Shown piece after piece: positions 1 to 9,622 of a stretch of 64,000 bases of DNA. Source of the stretch: Sandaracinus amylolyticus (GTDB lineage: Bacteria > Myxococcota_A > Polyangia > Polyangiales > Sandaracinaceae); assembly GCF_021631985.1 (NCBI RefSeq), contig NZ_CP070225.1, forward strand, positions 434,001-498,000, given 5' to 3'. Each line of letters begins with the position of its first letter. The stretch's first letter is position 1. The notes below the pieces were generated by a model. That model saw only the letters and a program-made list of their open reading frames with translations, was not told the DNA's origin and searched no databases. The position numbers and the translations under genes are program-made.

Positions 1-1
1 G

Positions 2-556
2 CTCGGCAAGAAGCGCCCGCGCCTCTTCGCGTGGATGATCGCGGGTGAGCTCTCGTTCTACGCGCTCGTCGCGCTCGGACTCGCGCTGAGCCCCGGTCCG
101 ACGCTCACGATCTTCGTCGTGCCGTTCCTGCTCTGCCGCTTCCTGATGATGTGCGGCAACTGGGGCCAGCACGCGTTCATCGATCAGAACGATCCGGGCA
201 ACAGCTACAAGTCGTCGATCACCTGCGTCAACGTCCGCTACAACCAGCGCGCGTTCAACGACGGCTACCACATCTCGCATCACCTCGTGGCGAACCGTCA
301 CTGGACCGAGCACCCCGGCGAGCTGCTCGCGAACCGCGCGAAGTACGCGGCGAACGGCGCGATCATCTTCCAGGGGATCGACTTCTTCCAGGTCTGGTTC
401 TTCCTGATGCTGAAGCGCTACGACGTGCTCGCGAAGCACTTCGTCGACCTCGCGGAGCAGCCGCGCAGCGACGAGGAGATCATCGCGCTGCTCAAGTCGC
501 GCGTGCAGCGCTTCGACCTGACGCGCCCCGAAGTGCTCGCGGCCGTTCCGGCCTGA
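2..556 (+). CDS. Fatty acid desaturase family protein, C-terminal part
   Basis: The reading frame is open from base 2, so the gene begins outside the window. The visible 184 codons contain a membrane-like segment followed by NWGQHAF and, further on, NDGYHISHH with a second HW/EHP cluster. Such spaced His boxes bind the di-iron centre in the membrane desaturase/hydroxylase superfamily (PF00487). The substrate cannot be told from this part; acyl lipids are the usual ones. The protein would sit in the cytoplasmic membrane with the His boxes on the inside. The gene ends tail-to-tail with the next gene, with a palindromic repeat copy between them. An internal ATG at 35 is not a likely true start because coding sequence continues upstream of it. 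Confidence 0.75.
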   Translation, partial: LGKKRPRLFAWMIAGELSFYALVALGLALSPGPTLTIFVVPFLLCRFLMMCGNWGQHAFIDQNDPGNSYKSSITCVNVRYNQRAFNDGYHISHHLVANRHWTEHPGELLANRAKYAANGAIIFQGIDFFQVWFFLMLKRYDVLAKHFVDLAEQPRSDEEIIALLKSRVQRFDLTRPEVLAAVPA

Positions 557-568
557 AGAGGCTCCAAG

Positions 569-620
569 AATCGGCTCGCCTGCTCCGGACCTCCGTCCGG
601 GCGGGCGAGCACTCCAGCTG
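569..620. repeat. Dispersed intergenic palindromic repeat, copy A (short)
   Basis: The element starts ATCGGCTCGCC, has an inner inverted repeat (TCCGGACCTCCGTCCGG) and ends GGCGAGCACTCCAGCTG. It fills the 67-base gap between two convergent stop codons. The same ends recur at 15764-15848, 16460-16541 and 63793-63873. It may serve as a bidirectional terminator; this is inference. Confidence 0.65.
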
Positions 621-623
621 AGA

Positions 624-1124
624 TCAACGCAGCGCGCGGCGGATCGCGCCGAGCGTCGCGACCCGGCCGGGGCCGAGCGCGTCGCGCTCGATCTCGACCA
701 GAGCCTCGAGGACCGCGCGTTCGTTGCCGGGCTGGACGCCGAGCCACGCGAGCGCGTCCACGATGTGGCCCGGCACGAACACCGCGAAGCGCGGGTTGAA
801 GAGCGTGAACGCGCGCGCGACGGTGCGCACGACCGTCGACACGGTGACGAGCGCGACGTTCGGATACGTGCGGCCCTGCGCGATGAGCGCGTTCACCGGG
901 GCACGCTGGGTGAGGTCGGGCGCCCCGCCGTCGGTGATCGCGAGGTTGCCGACGCGCGCGAGGTCCCAGTCGACGGCGCGTGATCGCTCCTCGAGCATCG
1001 CGACCCACGCGTTCCACTCCTCTTCGGAGGGCGGCAGCGCGGTGTGCATCGCGACGACGATCTCGCGGCCCTCGGGAAGGCCGGTGATCCGTCCCATCGC
1101 CATGTTGCGCGAGCTCGGCTCCAT
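624..1124 (-). CDS. Conserved hypothetical protein, 166 aa
   Basis: I do not recognise the family with confidence. The protein has no signal peptide and no clear membrane helix. A run of short hydrophobic strands (REIVVAMHTA, NLAITDG, NVALVTVSTVVR, FAVFVPG) alternates with helices, which suggests a small cytoplasmic alpha/beta domain, perhaps STAS-like; that is a guess from the pattern only. The ATG at 1124 was chosen; ATGs at 1103 and 1097 are also possible and would remove 7 or 9 residues. It is divergent from the hydrolase gene at 1164, with only 39 bases between the starts, so the two promoters must overlap. Confidence 0.6.
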   Translation of the reverse strand: MEPSSRNMAMGRITGLPEGREIVVAMHTALPPSEEEWNAWVAMLEERSRAVDWDLARVGNLAITDGGAPDLTQRAPVNALIAQGRTYPNVALVTVSTVVRTVARAFTLFNPRFAVFVPGHIVDALAWLGVQPGNERAVLEALVEIERDALGPGRVATLGAIRRALR

Positions 1125-1150
1125 TCGTGGTGATCATCGTCCCGCAGCGG

Positions 1151-1156
1151 TAAGTT
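1151..1156 (+). promoter_or_regulatory. -10-like hexamer TAAGTT, 7 bases before the ATG
   Basis: TAAGTT fits TANNNT and ends 7 bases before the ATG at 1164. Transcription would begin at about the A of the start codon. No Shine-Dalgarno sequence is present, so a leaderless mRNA is likely. Confidence 0.5.
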
Positions 1157-1163
1157 GCGCGCC

Positions 1164-2093
1164 ATGAATCCGCGCCTCGTCACCGTCGACTGCGACTACG
1201 TCATGCCCGGCCTCGCGTGCGCGTACCTGCGCGTGCAGGGCGACGAGGCTGCGTTCATCGAGACGAACACCGCGCACGCCGCGCCGAAGCTGATGGACGC
1301 GCTGGCGCGCGAAGAGCTCGCGCCGGAGCAGGTGCGCTGGATCGTGGTCACGCACGTGCACCTCGATCACGCGGGCGGCACCTCGGCCCTCGCGAAGCTC
1401 TGCCCGAACGCGACCGTGCTCGCGCATCCGCGTGCGGCGAAGCACCTCGTCGATCCGGCGAAGCTCGTCGCGAGCGCGACGCAGGTGTACGGCGCCGACA
1501 CGTTCGCGCAGCTCTACGGCACGATCGAGCCCATCGACGCATCGCGGGTGCGCGCGCTCGACGACGGCGCGACGTTCGAGCTCGGCGGCGCGACGCTGCA
1601 GGTGCTGCACACGCGCGGTCACGCGAACCACCACTTCGTCGTGCACGATCCCGCGCGCGGCACCGTGTACACCGGCGACACGTTCGGGCTCGTCTATCCG
1701 CACCTGCAGCGCGCCGGGCGCTTCGCGTTCCCGAGCACGAGCCCCACCGAGTTCGATGCCGCCGCGGCGCGAGAGAGCATCGATCGTGTGGTCGCGCTCG
1801 AGACGCGCACGGTTTGCCCGACGCACTTCGGCGAGGTCGATCGCGTCGGCGAGATCGCCGATCAGCTGCGGTGGTGGATCGACGTCTCGGAGCGCGCGAT
1901 GCGCGACGTCGCGAGCCTCGACGACGGATCCCTCGAGCCCACGATCCGCGCGAAGCTCGAAGCCGCGATGGAGCAAGCGCTCGCGCGCCGGGGCCTCGTC
2001 GGGGACGAGAAGGATCGCCAGCTGCTCGCGTTCGATCTCGCGCTCAACGCGCAAGGCCTCGCGCACGTCGTGCGCAAGGCCCGCAGCGCCTGA
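1164..2093 (+). CDS. MBL-fold metallo-hydrolase
   Basis: A 309-residue cytoplasmic protein of the metallo-beta-lactamase superfamily. Residues 64-69 are HVHLDH, the metal-binding HxHxDH motif; TRGHANHH supplies the next His and a TGDTFG segment the bridging Asp. A late CPTHFGE segment gives the last His. This set predicts a di-zinc or di-iron hydrolase acting on a thioester, lactone or phosphodiester; the substrate is unknown. An in-frame TTG lies at 1155, but the ATG at 1164 is preferred because a TAAGTT hexamer lies just before it and the homologous part begins there (MNPRLVTVDCDYV). The gene converges on the membrane-protein gene that ends at 2103. Confidence 0.85.
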   Translation: MNPRLVTVDCDYVMPGLACAYLRVQGDEAAFIETNTAHAAPKLMDALAREELAPEQVRWIVVTHVHLDHAGGTSALAKLCPNATVLAHPRAAKHLVDPAKLVASATQVYGADTFAQLYGTIEPIDASRVRALDDGATFELGGATLQVLHTRGHANHHFVVHDPARGTVYTGDTFGLVYPHLQRAGRFAFPSTSPTEFDAAAARESIDRVVALETRTVCPTHFGEVDRVGEIADQLRWWIDVSERAMRDVASLDDGSLEPTIRAKLEAAMEQALARRGLVGDEKDRQLLAFDLALNAQGLAHVVRKARSA

Positions 2094-2102
2094 CGCGGGG
2101 CT

Positions 2103-2690
2103 CTAGCGATCGTCGCGCGTGCGTTCTCCGCGCTGCCTCCTTCGGTGTGAGATGCGAGCTGCGATCGTCATCGTCGCCAGCACCATGGCCGCGCACGAGA
2201 ACAGGACCGTCGGCCCGTCCGTCGTGACCCAGTACCACCGGAACGCGTAGCCCGAGGCCAACAGGCTGGCGGCGCTCGCGAGCGAGATCATCGTCCAGGG
2301 ATGGTCCTGCAGCGCCCTCCAGCGTGATGCAGTGTATCCAGTCGCGCTCCCCAACAGCGCGAATGCGGCGAGTGACTGCGCGAGCATCAGATCGTCGAAC
2401 CGAGCGAAGTACGACAGCGGCGCGCCCAAGCTCGCGATCACTGCGCCGGCACCGAGCCACGTCCCGACCGACCGAGCGTCTCGCCCGGCCGCAGCCGCGT
2501 CGACCTCGCGTCCGACGAGCCACGCAGCAGCCGCGAGCGCCACCACCTGTCCGGTCGCGAGCAGCCAGTCTCCTCCACTCAGCGCACGCAGCGGGCGCGC
2601 GAGCGGCGAGTCGTATCGTGCGAGCCAGTGCCCTGTCGCGAGGAGGATTGCGGCGACCGCGATTCGACGACGATTCATCAGCGGCGACAT
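2103..2690 (-). CDS. Hypothetical multi-pass membrane protein, 195 aa
   Basis: About six hydrophobic segments can be seen (for example AVAAILLATGHWLA, LLATGQVVALAAAAWLV, LGAGAVIASLGAPLSYFA, SLAAFALLGSATGYT, ISLASAASLLASGYAF, LFSCAAMVLATMTIAA), ending in an Arg-rich tail that should face the cytoplasm. No known domain was recognised. The ATG lies 3 bases after the stop of the 814-residue gene, so it is the third gene of an operon with the two large unknown proteins. A role as membrane partner or immunity-like protein of that pair is possible but unproven. An alternative ATG lies 12 bases further in. Confidence 0.7.
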   Translation of the reverse strand: MSPLMNRRRIAVAAILLATGHWLARYDSPLARPLRALSGGDWLLATGQVVALAAAAWLVGREVDAAAAGRDARSVGTWLGAGAVIASLGAPLSYFARFDDLMLAQSLAAFALLGSATGYTASRWRALQDHPWTMISLASAASLLASGYAFRWYWVTTDGPTVLFSCAAMVLATMTIAARISHRRRQRGERTRDDR

Positions 2691-2693
2691 GGC

Positions 2694-5138
2694 TCACCAC
2701 TCGATCGAGAGCGTCGACCTGGGCGGGAGGGCACGGGGAAGTGGTGGTGCAGCTCCTTCCGCAGACCCTCCGAGACGTCGGCAATATGCAGCGTAGTCGG
2801 CCCGGCTCGCGTCATCGTGCATGTCGAGATATCGCCAGCGAGCACTCGGAAAATTCATCCACGTGGTGCGTGTGTCGATGAGGTTCGCAAGGCGCCGGTG
2901 ATCGACTGTGGCATCCGACCAGCGACGCTTCTCCCGCGCGTGCTCCGCGAGCACACGACGCAGCGCCGGTGTGACGACGGCCGGGCGCCGCGCGACCTCG
3001 TCCCACTCCCACTCGATGGCTTCGTCTTGCAAGCTCTCCCACAGAGCCTGGGCGTGACGTTGATGATCTTCGCGCAATTGCTGATCGACCCACAGTGCGA
3101 TCTCGGCCCCGATCACGACGGCCGTTCCACCCGCCCACGTGACGATGGCGAGTGGAGTCCCTCCCCCCGTCGCCGCGAGAAATCCCGATGCGAACACTGC
3201 AGTTGCGCCTGCGGCCTGCAGCGAGCGCATCGTGCCCGTGTAGTAGTCCTCGCGGACGAACGCATCGAACGCCTGATATCCCGAGTACCCGATCTCGGCA
3301 ACGGCGAGCGCGTGACCGAGCCCCGTCACGAATCGCGCAGAGTCGTATCCCGCCAGTGAGGCCATCGCTTGAGTCAGGCCCAGTGTGTTCGTGGCCAGAT
3401 CGTAGATCTGCTGGCCGCCCAGACTGCTGGGGTCCTGTTGATGGCGGGCGACGATGTCCGTGAGCGTGATCGCGCTGGCGATGGCGTCGAGCGCCGACGC
3501 GATCGCCGGAAAGGTGCGTCGATTCGCGTAGCGCACCTGCTCGACGCGCTGATGGAGGGCGCCAGGCCCTCCCCCGTAGAGCGTCTCCGGCACGTCCGCG
3601 CCGGAGACACGACTGTTGAACATCTGTTCCCACTGCGCGCTCGATCTGTCGTTCGCGAGATAGTTCGCGAAGTCGCGAAGCTCCTCGAGGCTCGGCTGGT
3701 GCGTGAAGTCGCCGCCGGTGACGATCGCGTGCTCCTCGAAGAGAAAGCGCGCGTGGTGGTACACGAAGAGCTGGTTCACGGACGCGTAGACCTTCAGCGA
3801 CCGCTTCGCCCATCCCAGGACGTCATTGGCTAGCTCGGTGGGATCGGGGTCATCGACGAATCGCTCGTCGACGATCATCGGATCGTCCGACTCCGAAACA
3901 GCGCTCCAGCTCCCTCCGGGAGGGCGCAACATGTCGCGGCCGTAGCGTCGGTAGAAGTCGTCCGCCCTGTGGCTCTGCCGGACGAGCCACACCGCGAGAT
4001 CGAGGAACGTGAGTGGACCGAGGAACTGAGGGAACGAGTACCAGTCTCTGTGCATCGTTCCACGGATGCTCGACTCGCCCTCCTGACCGAACACTTCGAC
4101 GAGATAGCCGAACGTCGCGTCGGAGCTGCGTTCGTAGGCGGCCTGTAGATCTCGTTCGTTCTCGTCGAGTTGCCCGCTGAACGCGTGGATCAGTCGGAGC
4201 GCTTCACCGACGTAACGCCGCGCATCCGCGTCCTCCGTGCTCCCGCCCGCGTACTCGAACATCGTTCGCAACGATCCCAGTCGGAACCGATCACGCAGGA
4301 GGTTCGCCTGAGCGAGCCGGAACGAGCAGATGTGCTCGTATGCGTCGACCATGAACAGCCAGAGCTTGTGGAGGAGCAGGAAGCCCTCGAAGTGCGGGAG
4401 CGCGAGGCGCGGGCGCGGGGATCCCGGCTCGGTGCTCGGCTCGCTCGGTGGTCTCGTCATCCACGCGGGATCGGAGCGCGACGGTCGCGGCGGAGAGATC
4501 GTCCTGAGCACCGTTCCGTCGTCGGCGAGGACCTCGGTGACGTACGTACGTTCCGTGCTCCAGCTCGCACTACGTCGGAACCTGACCAGGTAAGTTCGGT
4601 TCCAATGAGACTCGCCGGTGCGTTCCAGCGTGCGTCCTTGCACGCGCGCGCTCCGAAGCTCGAACGGATGGAGATCCGTGTCCTGTCCCTCGGCCTTCAG
4701 GCAATACGGAAGCGCCCAGTCCATGCGAACGCGATAGGGCACGTCCTCCATCAGGTGGGCTGCACGCGCGAACGACGGTCGGATCGGCTGCGAGCCAGTC
4801 GTCGAGTAGTGGACCGGATGCATGCGCGACTCGTCGCGTCGGCCGCTCTGCGCGCCGGGATCTCCGTATTGCCAGAAGTTCGCGAGAGCCTTCATCAGCG
4901 CTTCAGGAGCGCGACTCGAAGCAGCCGAGAGCTCGATTCTCGGACTGAGTGATGCGAATGCTCCGTCCGTCACGTCGGCGGAAGAAGTCGCAAAGAGAAA
5001 TCCATTTCGAGTCGTGCCGCGGAGGCGTCCGACCTGCTGTCCATCGTCGTGGCCGACCGGCTCGATGTGGAGCCAGCAGCTCGAGGCCACGTACCGATAG
5101 CCCGTGAAGAGGATCACGTCCGTATCGATGGTCCTCAC
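2694..5138 (-). CDS. Large protein of unknown function with a Gly-rich hydrophobic hairpin near the C-terminus, 814 aa
   Basis: The start is a GTG that overlaps the TGA of the upstream gene in the sequence GTGA, so the two are translationally coupled. Most of the protein is soluble, rich in Trp, Tyr and acidic residues, and matches no family I know. Around residues 640-685 lie two adjacent hydrophobic Gly/Ala-rich stretches (ATAVFASGFLAATGGG and AIVTWAGGTAVVIGAEIAL). They are followed by about 130 charged residues. Such a lone hairpin near the end of a large soluble protein resembles pore-forming regions of secreted toxins or injected effectors. No signal peptide is visible. Function is therefore open; a contractile-injection or type VI substrate is only a hypothesis. 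The frame stays open upstream of the GTG, but that extension lies antisense-like across the preceding gene. Confidence 0.75.
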   Translation of the reverse strand: MRTIDTDVILFTGYRYVASSCWLHIEPVGHDDGQQVGRLRGTTRNGFLFATSSADVTDGAFASLSPRIELSAASSRAPEALMKALANFWQYGDPGAQSGRRDESRMHPVHYSTTGSQPIRPSFARAAHLMEDVPYRVRMDWALPYCLKAEGQDTDLHPFELRSARVQGRTLERTGESHWNRTYLVRFRRSASWSTERTYVTEVLADDGTVLRTISPPRPSRSDPAWMTRPPSEPSTEPGSPRPRLALPHFEGFLLLHKLWLFMVDAYEHICSFRLAQANLLRDRFRLGSLRTMFEYAGGSTEDADARRYVGEALRLIHAFSGQLDENERDLQAAYERSSDATFGYLVEVFGQEGESSIRGTMHRDWYSFPQFLGPLTFLDLAVWLVRQSHRADDFYRRYGRDMLRPPGGSWSAVSESDDPMIVDERFVDDPDPTELANDVLGWAKRSLKVYASVNQLFVYHHARFLFEEHAIVTGGDFTHQPSLEELRDFANYLANDRSSAQWEQMFNSRVSGADVPETLYGGGPGALHQRVEQVRYANRRTFPAIASALDAIASAITLTDIVARHQQDPSSLGGQQIYDLATNTLGLTQAMASLAGYDSARFVTGLGHALAVAEIGYSGYQAFDAFVREDYYTGTMRSLQAAGATAVFASGFLAATGGGTPLAIVTWAGGTAVVIGAEIALWVDQQLREDHQRHAQALWESLQDEAIEWEWDEVARRPAVVTPALRRVLAEHAREKRRWSDATVDHRRLANLIDTRTTWMNFPSARWRYLDMHDDASRADYAAYCRRLGGSAEGAAPPLPRALPPRSTLSIEW

Positions 5139-6256
5139 GTTCTCTCCTCGTCTTCTTCGCTGTCCTGGGGAACGCCGCAGTGCGACAAGGGCAGCTCCGG
5201 CGCGCTCGTCGGGTCCTCCGCATCGCCGCAGATCGCAACGCCGTTCGTCCAGTCGAGCGACTCCGACGTACGTGGTCTCGTCCGCACGGGAAGCTCGATG
5301 CTCTGGAATACGAAATAGGCGTCCTCCTCCTCGTCCCTGGCGCTCTCCGGATCGATCTCGAGGCTGTAGGGCCGATGGGGCGTGATCCCGCGGAAGACCG
5401 CGCACAGGTAGCTGTCGTCGATCTCGGTCACGTGTGGGGACGAGGAGAGTCGGTACCTGCGGTCGTACGTCGCGCCGTCGTCGTCGCTCGTGAAGAGACG
5501 GATCGAGTCGTTGCGGCTTTGCGGGCGATCCGCGTCGATGTGGACCTCGACCGCGAACGCCGGAACGTCGATCACGAGCTCGTGGCGCATCCCCAGCGCG
5601 AGCTCGAGTGACGCCGCGTCGATCGCGACGTCGCGGCGGCGCCACGACGTGTCGCGATCGGCCTCTTTCTGCTCGGCAGGGATCGGCTCGTCCTCGACGA
5701 CCCGACGGCAGTCCTGGAGGAGGTCCGTGAACCGCAGCTCGCATGTCCGCAGAGCGCCGTCGAGCCCGGGGAGATCCACCGTGCCCGCGGAGTCGGTCGA
5801 CACGACGCGCTCCGCCCCGTCCGCCAGGGCCACCGTGATGCGGACGTCGGGAATCACCGTGCCGTACTGGTCCACGCAGCGCACCGCGAGGAACGACGTG
5901 GTCGGCTCGGGCGTGGCGGCCGCGGGCGATGCGGGCCGGGGCGGTATGTGCGCAGCACGTGCGATCGCCACGGCGCGGCGGTACAGCGCGATGCGCCCTG
6001 CGACCGGCCGGAGCTCGTCGAGGACAAGCCGTTCGACGTCTCCGTCGGACAGGTGTGTTGCGCTGCCGGGCGCTAGGCCCTCGATCACATCGCGGAGCGC
6101 TGCCCGTAGCTGTGGGGCGTGACGCGCGACGATGGCGTGTGCGTCGCGTGCCTCGACGACGACGTGTGCGGCCGAACGCGCCAGTGACGTGAGCGCGAAC
6201 CGATCGCCGAGCACGTACTCGAAGGACCACGCTCTGAAGCGAACGATCTTGCGCAT
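5135..6256 (-). CDS. Hypothetical protein with an Ig-like/carboxypeptidase-regulatory-like domain, 373 aa
   Basis: First gene of a three-gene operon. The N-terminal 100 residues are helical and charged. Near residues 115-175 a segment FLAVRCVDQYGTVIPDVRI followed by a TDSAGTVDLPG turn has the look of a beta-sandwich of the carboxypeptidase regulatory-like or Big type, common in phage tail, injection-system and surface proteins. The rest is acidic and beta-rich and ends with EEDEERT. No signal peptide was seen. The ATG at 6256 was preferred over one at 6292 because of a GGAGC just upstream. Its stop overlaps the GTG of the 814-residue gene by GTGA, suggesting equal production and perhaps a complex. 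Confidence 0.7.
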   Translation of the reverse strand: MRKIVRFRAWSFEYVLGDRFALTSLARSAAHVVVEARDAHAIVARHAPQLRAALRDVIEGLAPGSATHLSDGDVERLVLDELRPVAGRIALYRRAVAIARAAHIPPRPASPAAATPEPTTSFLAVRCVDQYGTVIPDVRITVALADGAERVVSTDSAGTVDLPGLDGALRTCELRFTDLLQDCRRVVEDEPIPAEQKEADRDTSWRRRDVAIDAASLELALGMRHELVIDVPAFAVEVHIDADRPQSRNDSIRLFTSDDDGATYDRRYRLSSSPHVTEIDDSYLCAVFRGITPHRPYSLEIDPESARDEEEDAYFVFQSIELPVRTRPRTSESLDWTNGVAICGDAEDPTSAPELPLSHCGVPQDSEEDEERT

Positions 6257-6320
6257 GCCGGCTCCGCGTCGCGAACGCGGCCTCTTCGGCACGGCAGCGC
6301 CGGGCGTTGCGTGAAGCCTG

Positions 6321-7331
<1,011 letters not shown>

Positions 7332-7332
7332 C

Positions 7333-7338
7333 TACGAT
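7333..7338 (+). promoter_or_regulatory. -10-like hexamer TACGAT, 6 bases before a GTG start
   Basis: TACGAT ends 6 bases before the GTG at 7345, and no ribosome-binding sequence is visible. The identical hexamer lies 7 bases before the GTG at 15140. This supports a leaderless mRNA for the symporter operon. Confidence 0.5.
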
Positions 7339-7344
7339 CCGCTC

Positions 7345-8922
7345 GTGCATCGCCTCCGCTCCGCGATGGTCGTGACGACGCTCGTCGTGATCGCGCTCGC
7401 GCTCCTCGTCGCGCTCGCGGGCGCGCAAGAGGTCGCGCCCGCGCCCATCGCGCCTCCGCCCGCTCCATCGACCTTCACCGACGTGCTCGACGCCGGGTTC
7501 CGCGCGTGGGTCGTCGATCCGCTCTCCGCTTTCATCTTCTTCGACGTGGTCTTCTGGGACGACGCGATGCGCGTCCCGCTCGTCGTGCTCTGGCTCGCGT
7601 GCAGCGCGCTCTTCTTCACGCTGCGCCTCCGCTTCGTGAACGTGCGCGCGTTCCGTCACGCGCTCGAGATCACCGCGGGGCAGTGGGACGCGCCGCACGA
7701 GAAGGGCGAGGTCACGCACTTCCAGGCGCTCGCGTCCGCGCTCTCGGGGACGATCGGGCTCGGCAACATCGCGGGCGTCGCGATCGCGATGTCGCTCGGC
7801 GGGCCCGGCGCGATGGTGTGGATGACCGTCGCGGGCTTCCTCGGCATGACGTCGAAGATGGTCGAGTGCACGCTCGGCATGCTCTATCGCGAGATCGACG
7901 CGCAGGGACGCGTCTCCGGCGGGCCGATGCACTACCTCGAGGCCGGCCTCCGCGAGCTCGCGATGCCGCGCCTCGGCAAGGCGCTCGCGATCACGTTCGC
8001 GGTGCTCTGCATCGGCGGCAGCCTCGGCGGCGGCAACATGTTCCAGGCGAACCAGGCGTTCGCGCAGGTCGCGTCGCTCGTGCCGCTCTTCGAGGGGCGC
8101 GGCTGGCTCTTCGGGCTCGCGCTCGCGGCGCTCGTCGGCATCGTCATCCTCGGCGGGATCAAGCGCATCGGGCGCGTCGCGGAGGCGCTCGTCCCCGCGA
8201 TGTGCGTGCTCTACACGATCGGCGCGATCGCGGTGCTCGTCGTCAATGCCGAACGCGTGCCCGATGCGATCGTCACCATCGTGCGCGAGGCGTTCTCGCC
8301 GCGCGCCGGGATCGGCGGGCTCGTCGGCGTGCTCGTCGTCGGCTTCCAGCGCGCCGGCTTCTCCAACGAAGCGGGCATCGGCTCCGCGTCGATCGCGCAC
8401 TCCGCCGCGACCACCGGCGAGCCGGTGCGCGAGGGGATCGTCGCGCTGCTCGAGCCCTTCATCGACACCATCGTCATCTGCAACACCACCGCGCTCGTCG
8501 TCGTGGTGAGCGGCGTGCTCGGCGAGCCCGGCGCGACCGGCGACGGAGTGCTGCTCACCTCGCGCGCGTTCGCGACCGTGATGCCGTGGTTCCCGTGGGT
8601 GCTCTCGCTCGCGGTGCTGCTCTTCGCGTACGCGACGATGCTCTCGTGGAGCTACTACGGCGAGCGCTGCGCGACGTGGCTGCTCGGCGCGCGCATCGGG
8701 CCCGAGCGCGCGTCGCTCGCCTACAAGATCCTCTTCCTCGCGTGCACCGTGCTCGGCGCATCGCTCCACCTCGGCAGCGTGCTCGACTTCTCCGACCTGA
8801 TGATCCTCGGCATGGCGTTCCCCAACGTCGTCGGGCTCGTGCTGCTCCTGCCGCGCGTCACGCGCGCGCTCGACGACTACTGGGCGCGATATCGTGGGGG
8901 CACGATGACGAGGCCACGATGA
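7345..8922 (+). CDS. Alanine/glycine:cation symporter (AGCS family)
   Basis: About 525 residues with an N-terminal hydrophobic segment and some ten more membrane helices. The signature GTIGLGNIAGVAIA, followed by GGPGAMVWM and TSKMVECTLG, is the AGCS family motif; GFSNEAGIGSA is the second conserved stretch. These carriers take up alanine or glycine with sodium ions through the cytoplasmic membrane. The GTG at 7345 is chosen because of the TACGAT hexamer 6 bases upstream; an ATG at 7366 is the alternative. The frame stays open to 7225, but that part overlaps pip on the other strand. The stop overlaps the next start by ATGA, so this is the first gene of a three-gene operon. Confidence 0.9.
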   Translation: MHRLRSAMVVTTLVVIALALLVALAGAQEVAPAPIAPPPAPSTFTDVLDAGFRAWVVDPLSAFIFFDVVFWDDAMRVPLVVLWLACSALFFTLRLRFVNVRAFRHALEITAGQWDAPHEKGEVTHFQALASALSGTIGLGNIAGVAIAMSLGGPGAMVWMTVAGFLGMTSKMVECTLGMLYREIDAQGRVSGGPMHYLEAGLRELAMPRLGKALAITFAVLCIGGSLGGGNMFQANQAFAQVASLVPLFEGRGWLFGLALAALVGIVILGGIKRIGRVAEALVPAMCVLYTIGAIAVLVVNAERVPDAIVTIVREAFSPRAGIGGLVGVLVVGFQRAGFSNEAGIGSASIAHSAATTGEPVREGIVALLEPFIDTIVICNTTALVVVVSGVLGEPGATGDGVLLTSRAFATVMPWFPWVLSLAVLLFAYATMLSWSYYGERCATWLLGARIGPERASLAYKILFLACTVLGASLHLGSVLDFSDLMILGMAFPNVVGLVLLLPRVTRALDDYWARYRGGTMTRPR

Positions 8923-9347
8923 GCATGCTGCGCCCGCGCCTCACGCGTCAGGACGTGATGCTGCGCGTGTTCTTCGTCGGCCTCTTCACGCTCGGGTCGA
9001 GCGCGTTTTTCCTCCGCGACTCGATCCGGCTCATGCGTCGCGGCGAGCACGGCCAGGGCACCGTGATCGCCGTCGAATCGCGCGGCAGCGGGCGCCACCG
9101 CCGTCAGGTCGCGGTGGTGCGCGTGTGGGGTCCGACCACGTCGGGCCAGTGCGAGATGGCCGCGCGGCGCGATCACACGATCGGCGTCACGCTGCCGATG
9201 GTGTTCCTGCCCGAGCGACCCAGCGTGTGTCGTGTCGATCGCCTGCCGCAGCTCCTCGGCATCCCGGGCTTCGGGTTCGCGTTCGGTGCGGTGCTCGTGC
9301 TCGTGACGCTCACGCTCTACGAGCGCGAGCGGAGGAAGCTGCGATGA
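8919..9347 (+). CDS. DUF3592-like membrane protein, 142 aa
   Basis: Two membrane helices flank a small soluble domain: one near residues 15-35 (VFFVGLFTLGSSAFFL) and one near 112-132 (GFGFAFGAVLVLVTLTL). The middle part (GQGTVIAVESRGSG, then VAVVRVW and LPMVFLPERP) has the strand order of DUF3592, a beta-rich domain found beside membrane helices, with unknown function. The ATG overlaps the stop of the symporter (ATGA), and its own stop overlaps the next start (ATGA). Coupled expression with the transporter is therefore expected, although no role in transport is known. Confidence 0.75.
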   Translation: MSMLRPRLTRQDVMLRVFFVGLFTLGSSAFFLRDSIRLMRRGEHGQGTVIAVESRGSGRHRRQVAVVRVWGPTTSGQCEMAARRDHTIGVTLPMVFLPERPSVCRVDRLPQLLGIPGFGFAFGAVLVLVTLTLYERERRKLR

Positions 9348-9622
9348 GCGACGCGCGTCCCACGGTGCGCATCCACTACTGCACGCAGTGTCGCTGGCTC
9401 ACGCGCGCGGCGTGGGTCGCGCAGGAGCTGCTCACGACGTTTCCCACGCAGATCGACGTGCTGCTCGCGCCCGGGACCGGCGGCGTGTTCGAGATCTCGA
9501 TCGACGGAGAGCTGCTCTTCTCGCGCAAGGACGCGGGCCGCTTCCCCGAGCCCAAGGAGCTCAAGCAGGCGATCCGCGATCGCATCGATCCCGATCGCGA
9601 CCTCGGCCACTCCGATCGTTGA
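9344..9622 (+). CDS. SelT/SelW/SelH (Rdx) family redox protein
   Basis: A 92-residue thioredoxin-fold protein of the Rdx family (PF10262). HYCTQCRW carries the active pair Cys13 and Cys16 directly after the first strand; in some relatives the second position is selenocysteine, here it is a normal Cys codon. The GGVFEISIDGELLFSRK part matches the family C-terminus. It is a cytoplasmic protein of presumed thiol redox function. It is the third gene of the operon with the symporter (ATGA overlap). Its stop codon ends at 9622, directly against the end of the kinase gene at 9623, so the two convergent genes leave no spacer for a terminator. Confidence 0.88.
   Translation: MSDARPTVRIHYCTQCRWLTRAAWVAQELLTTFPTQIDVLLAPGTGGVFEISIDGELLFSRKDAGRFPEPKELKQAIRDRIDPDRDLGHSDR

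Noticed and set aside
151-621. Second plus-strand ORF inside the desaturase gene
   Set aside because: Arg-rich shadow frame; the desaturase frame has the His boxes.
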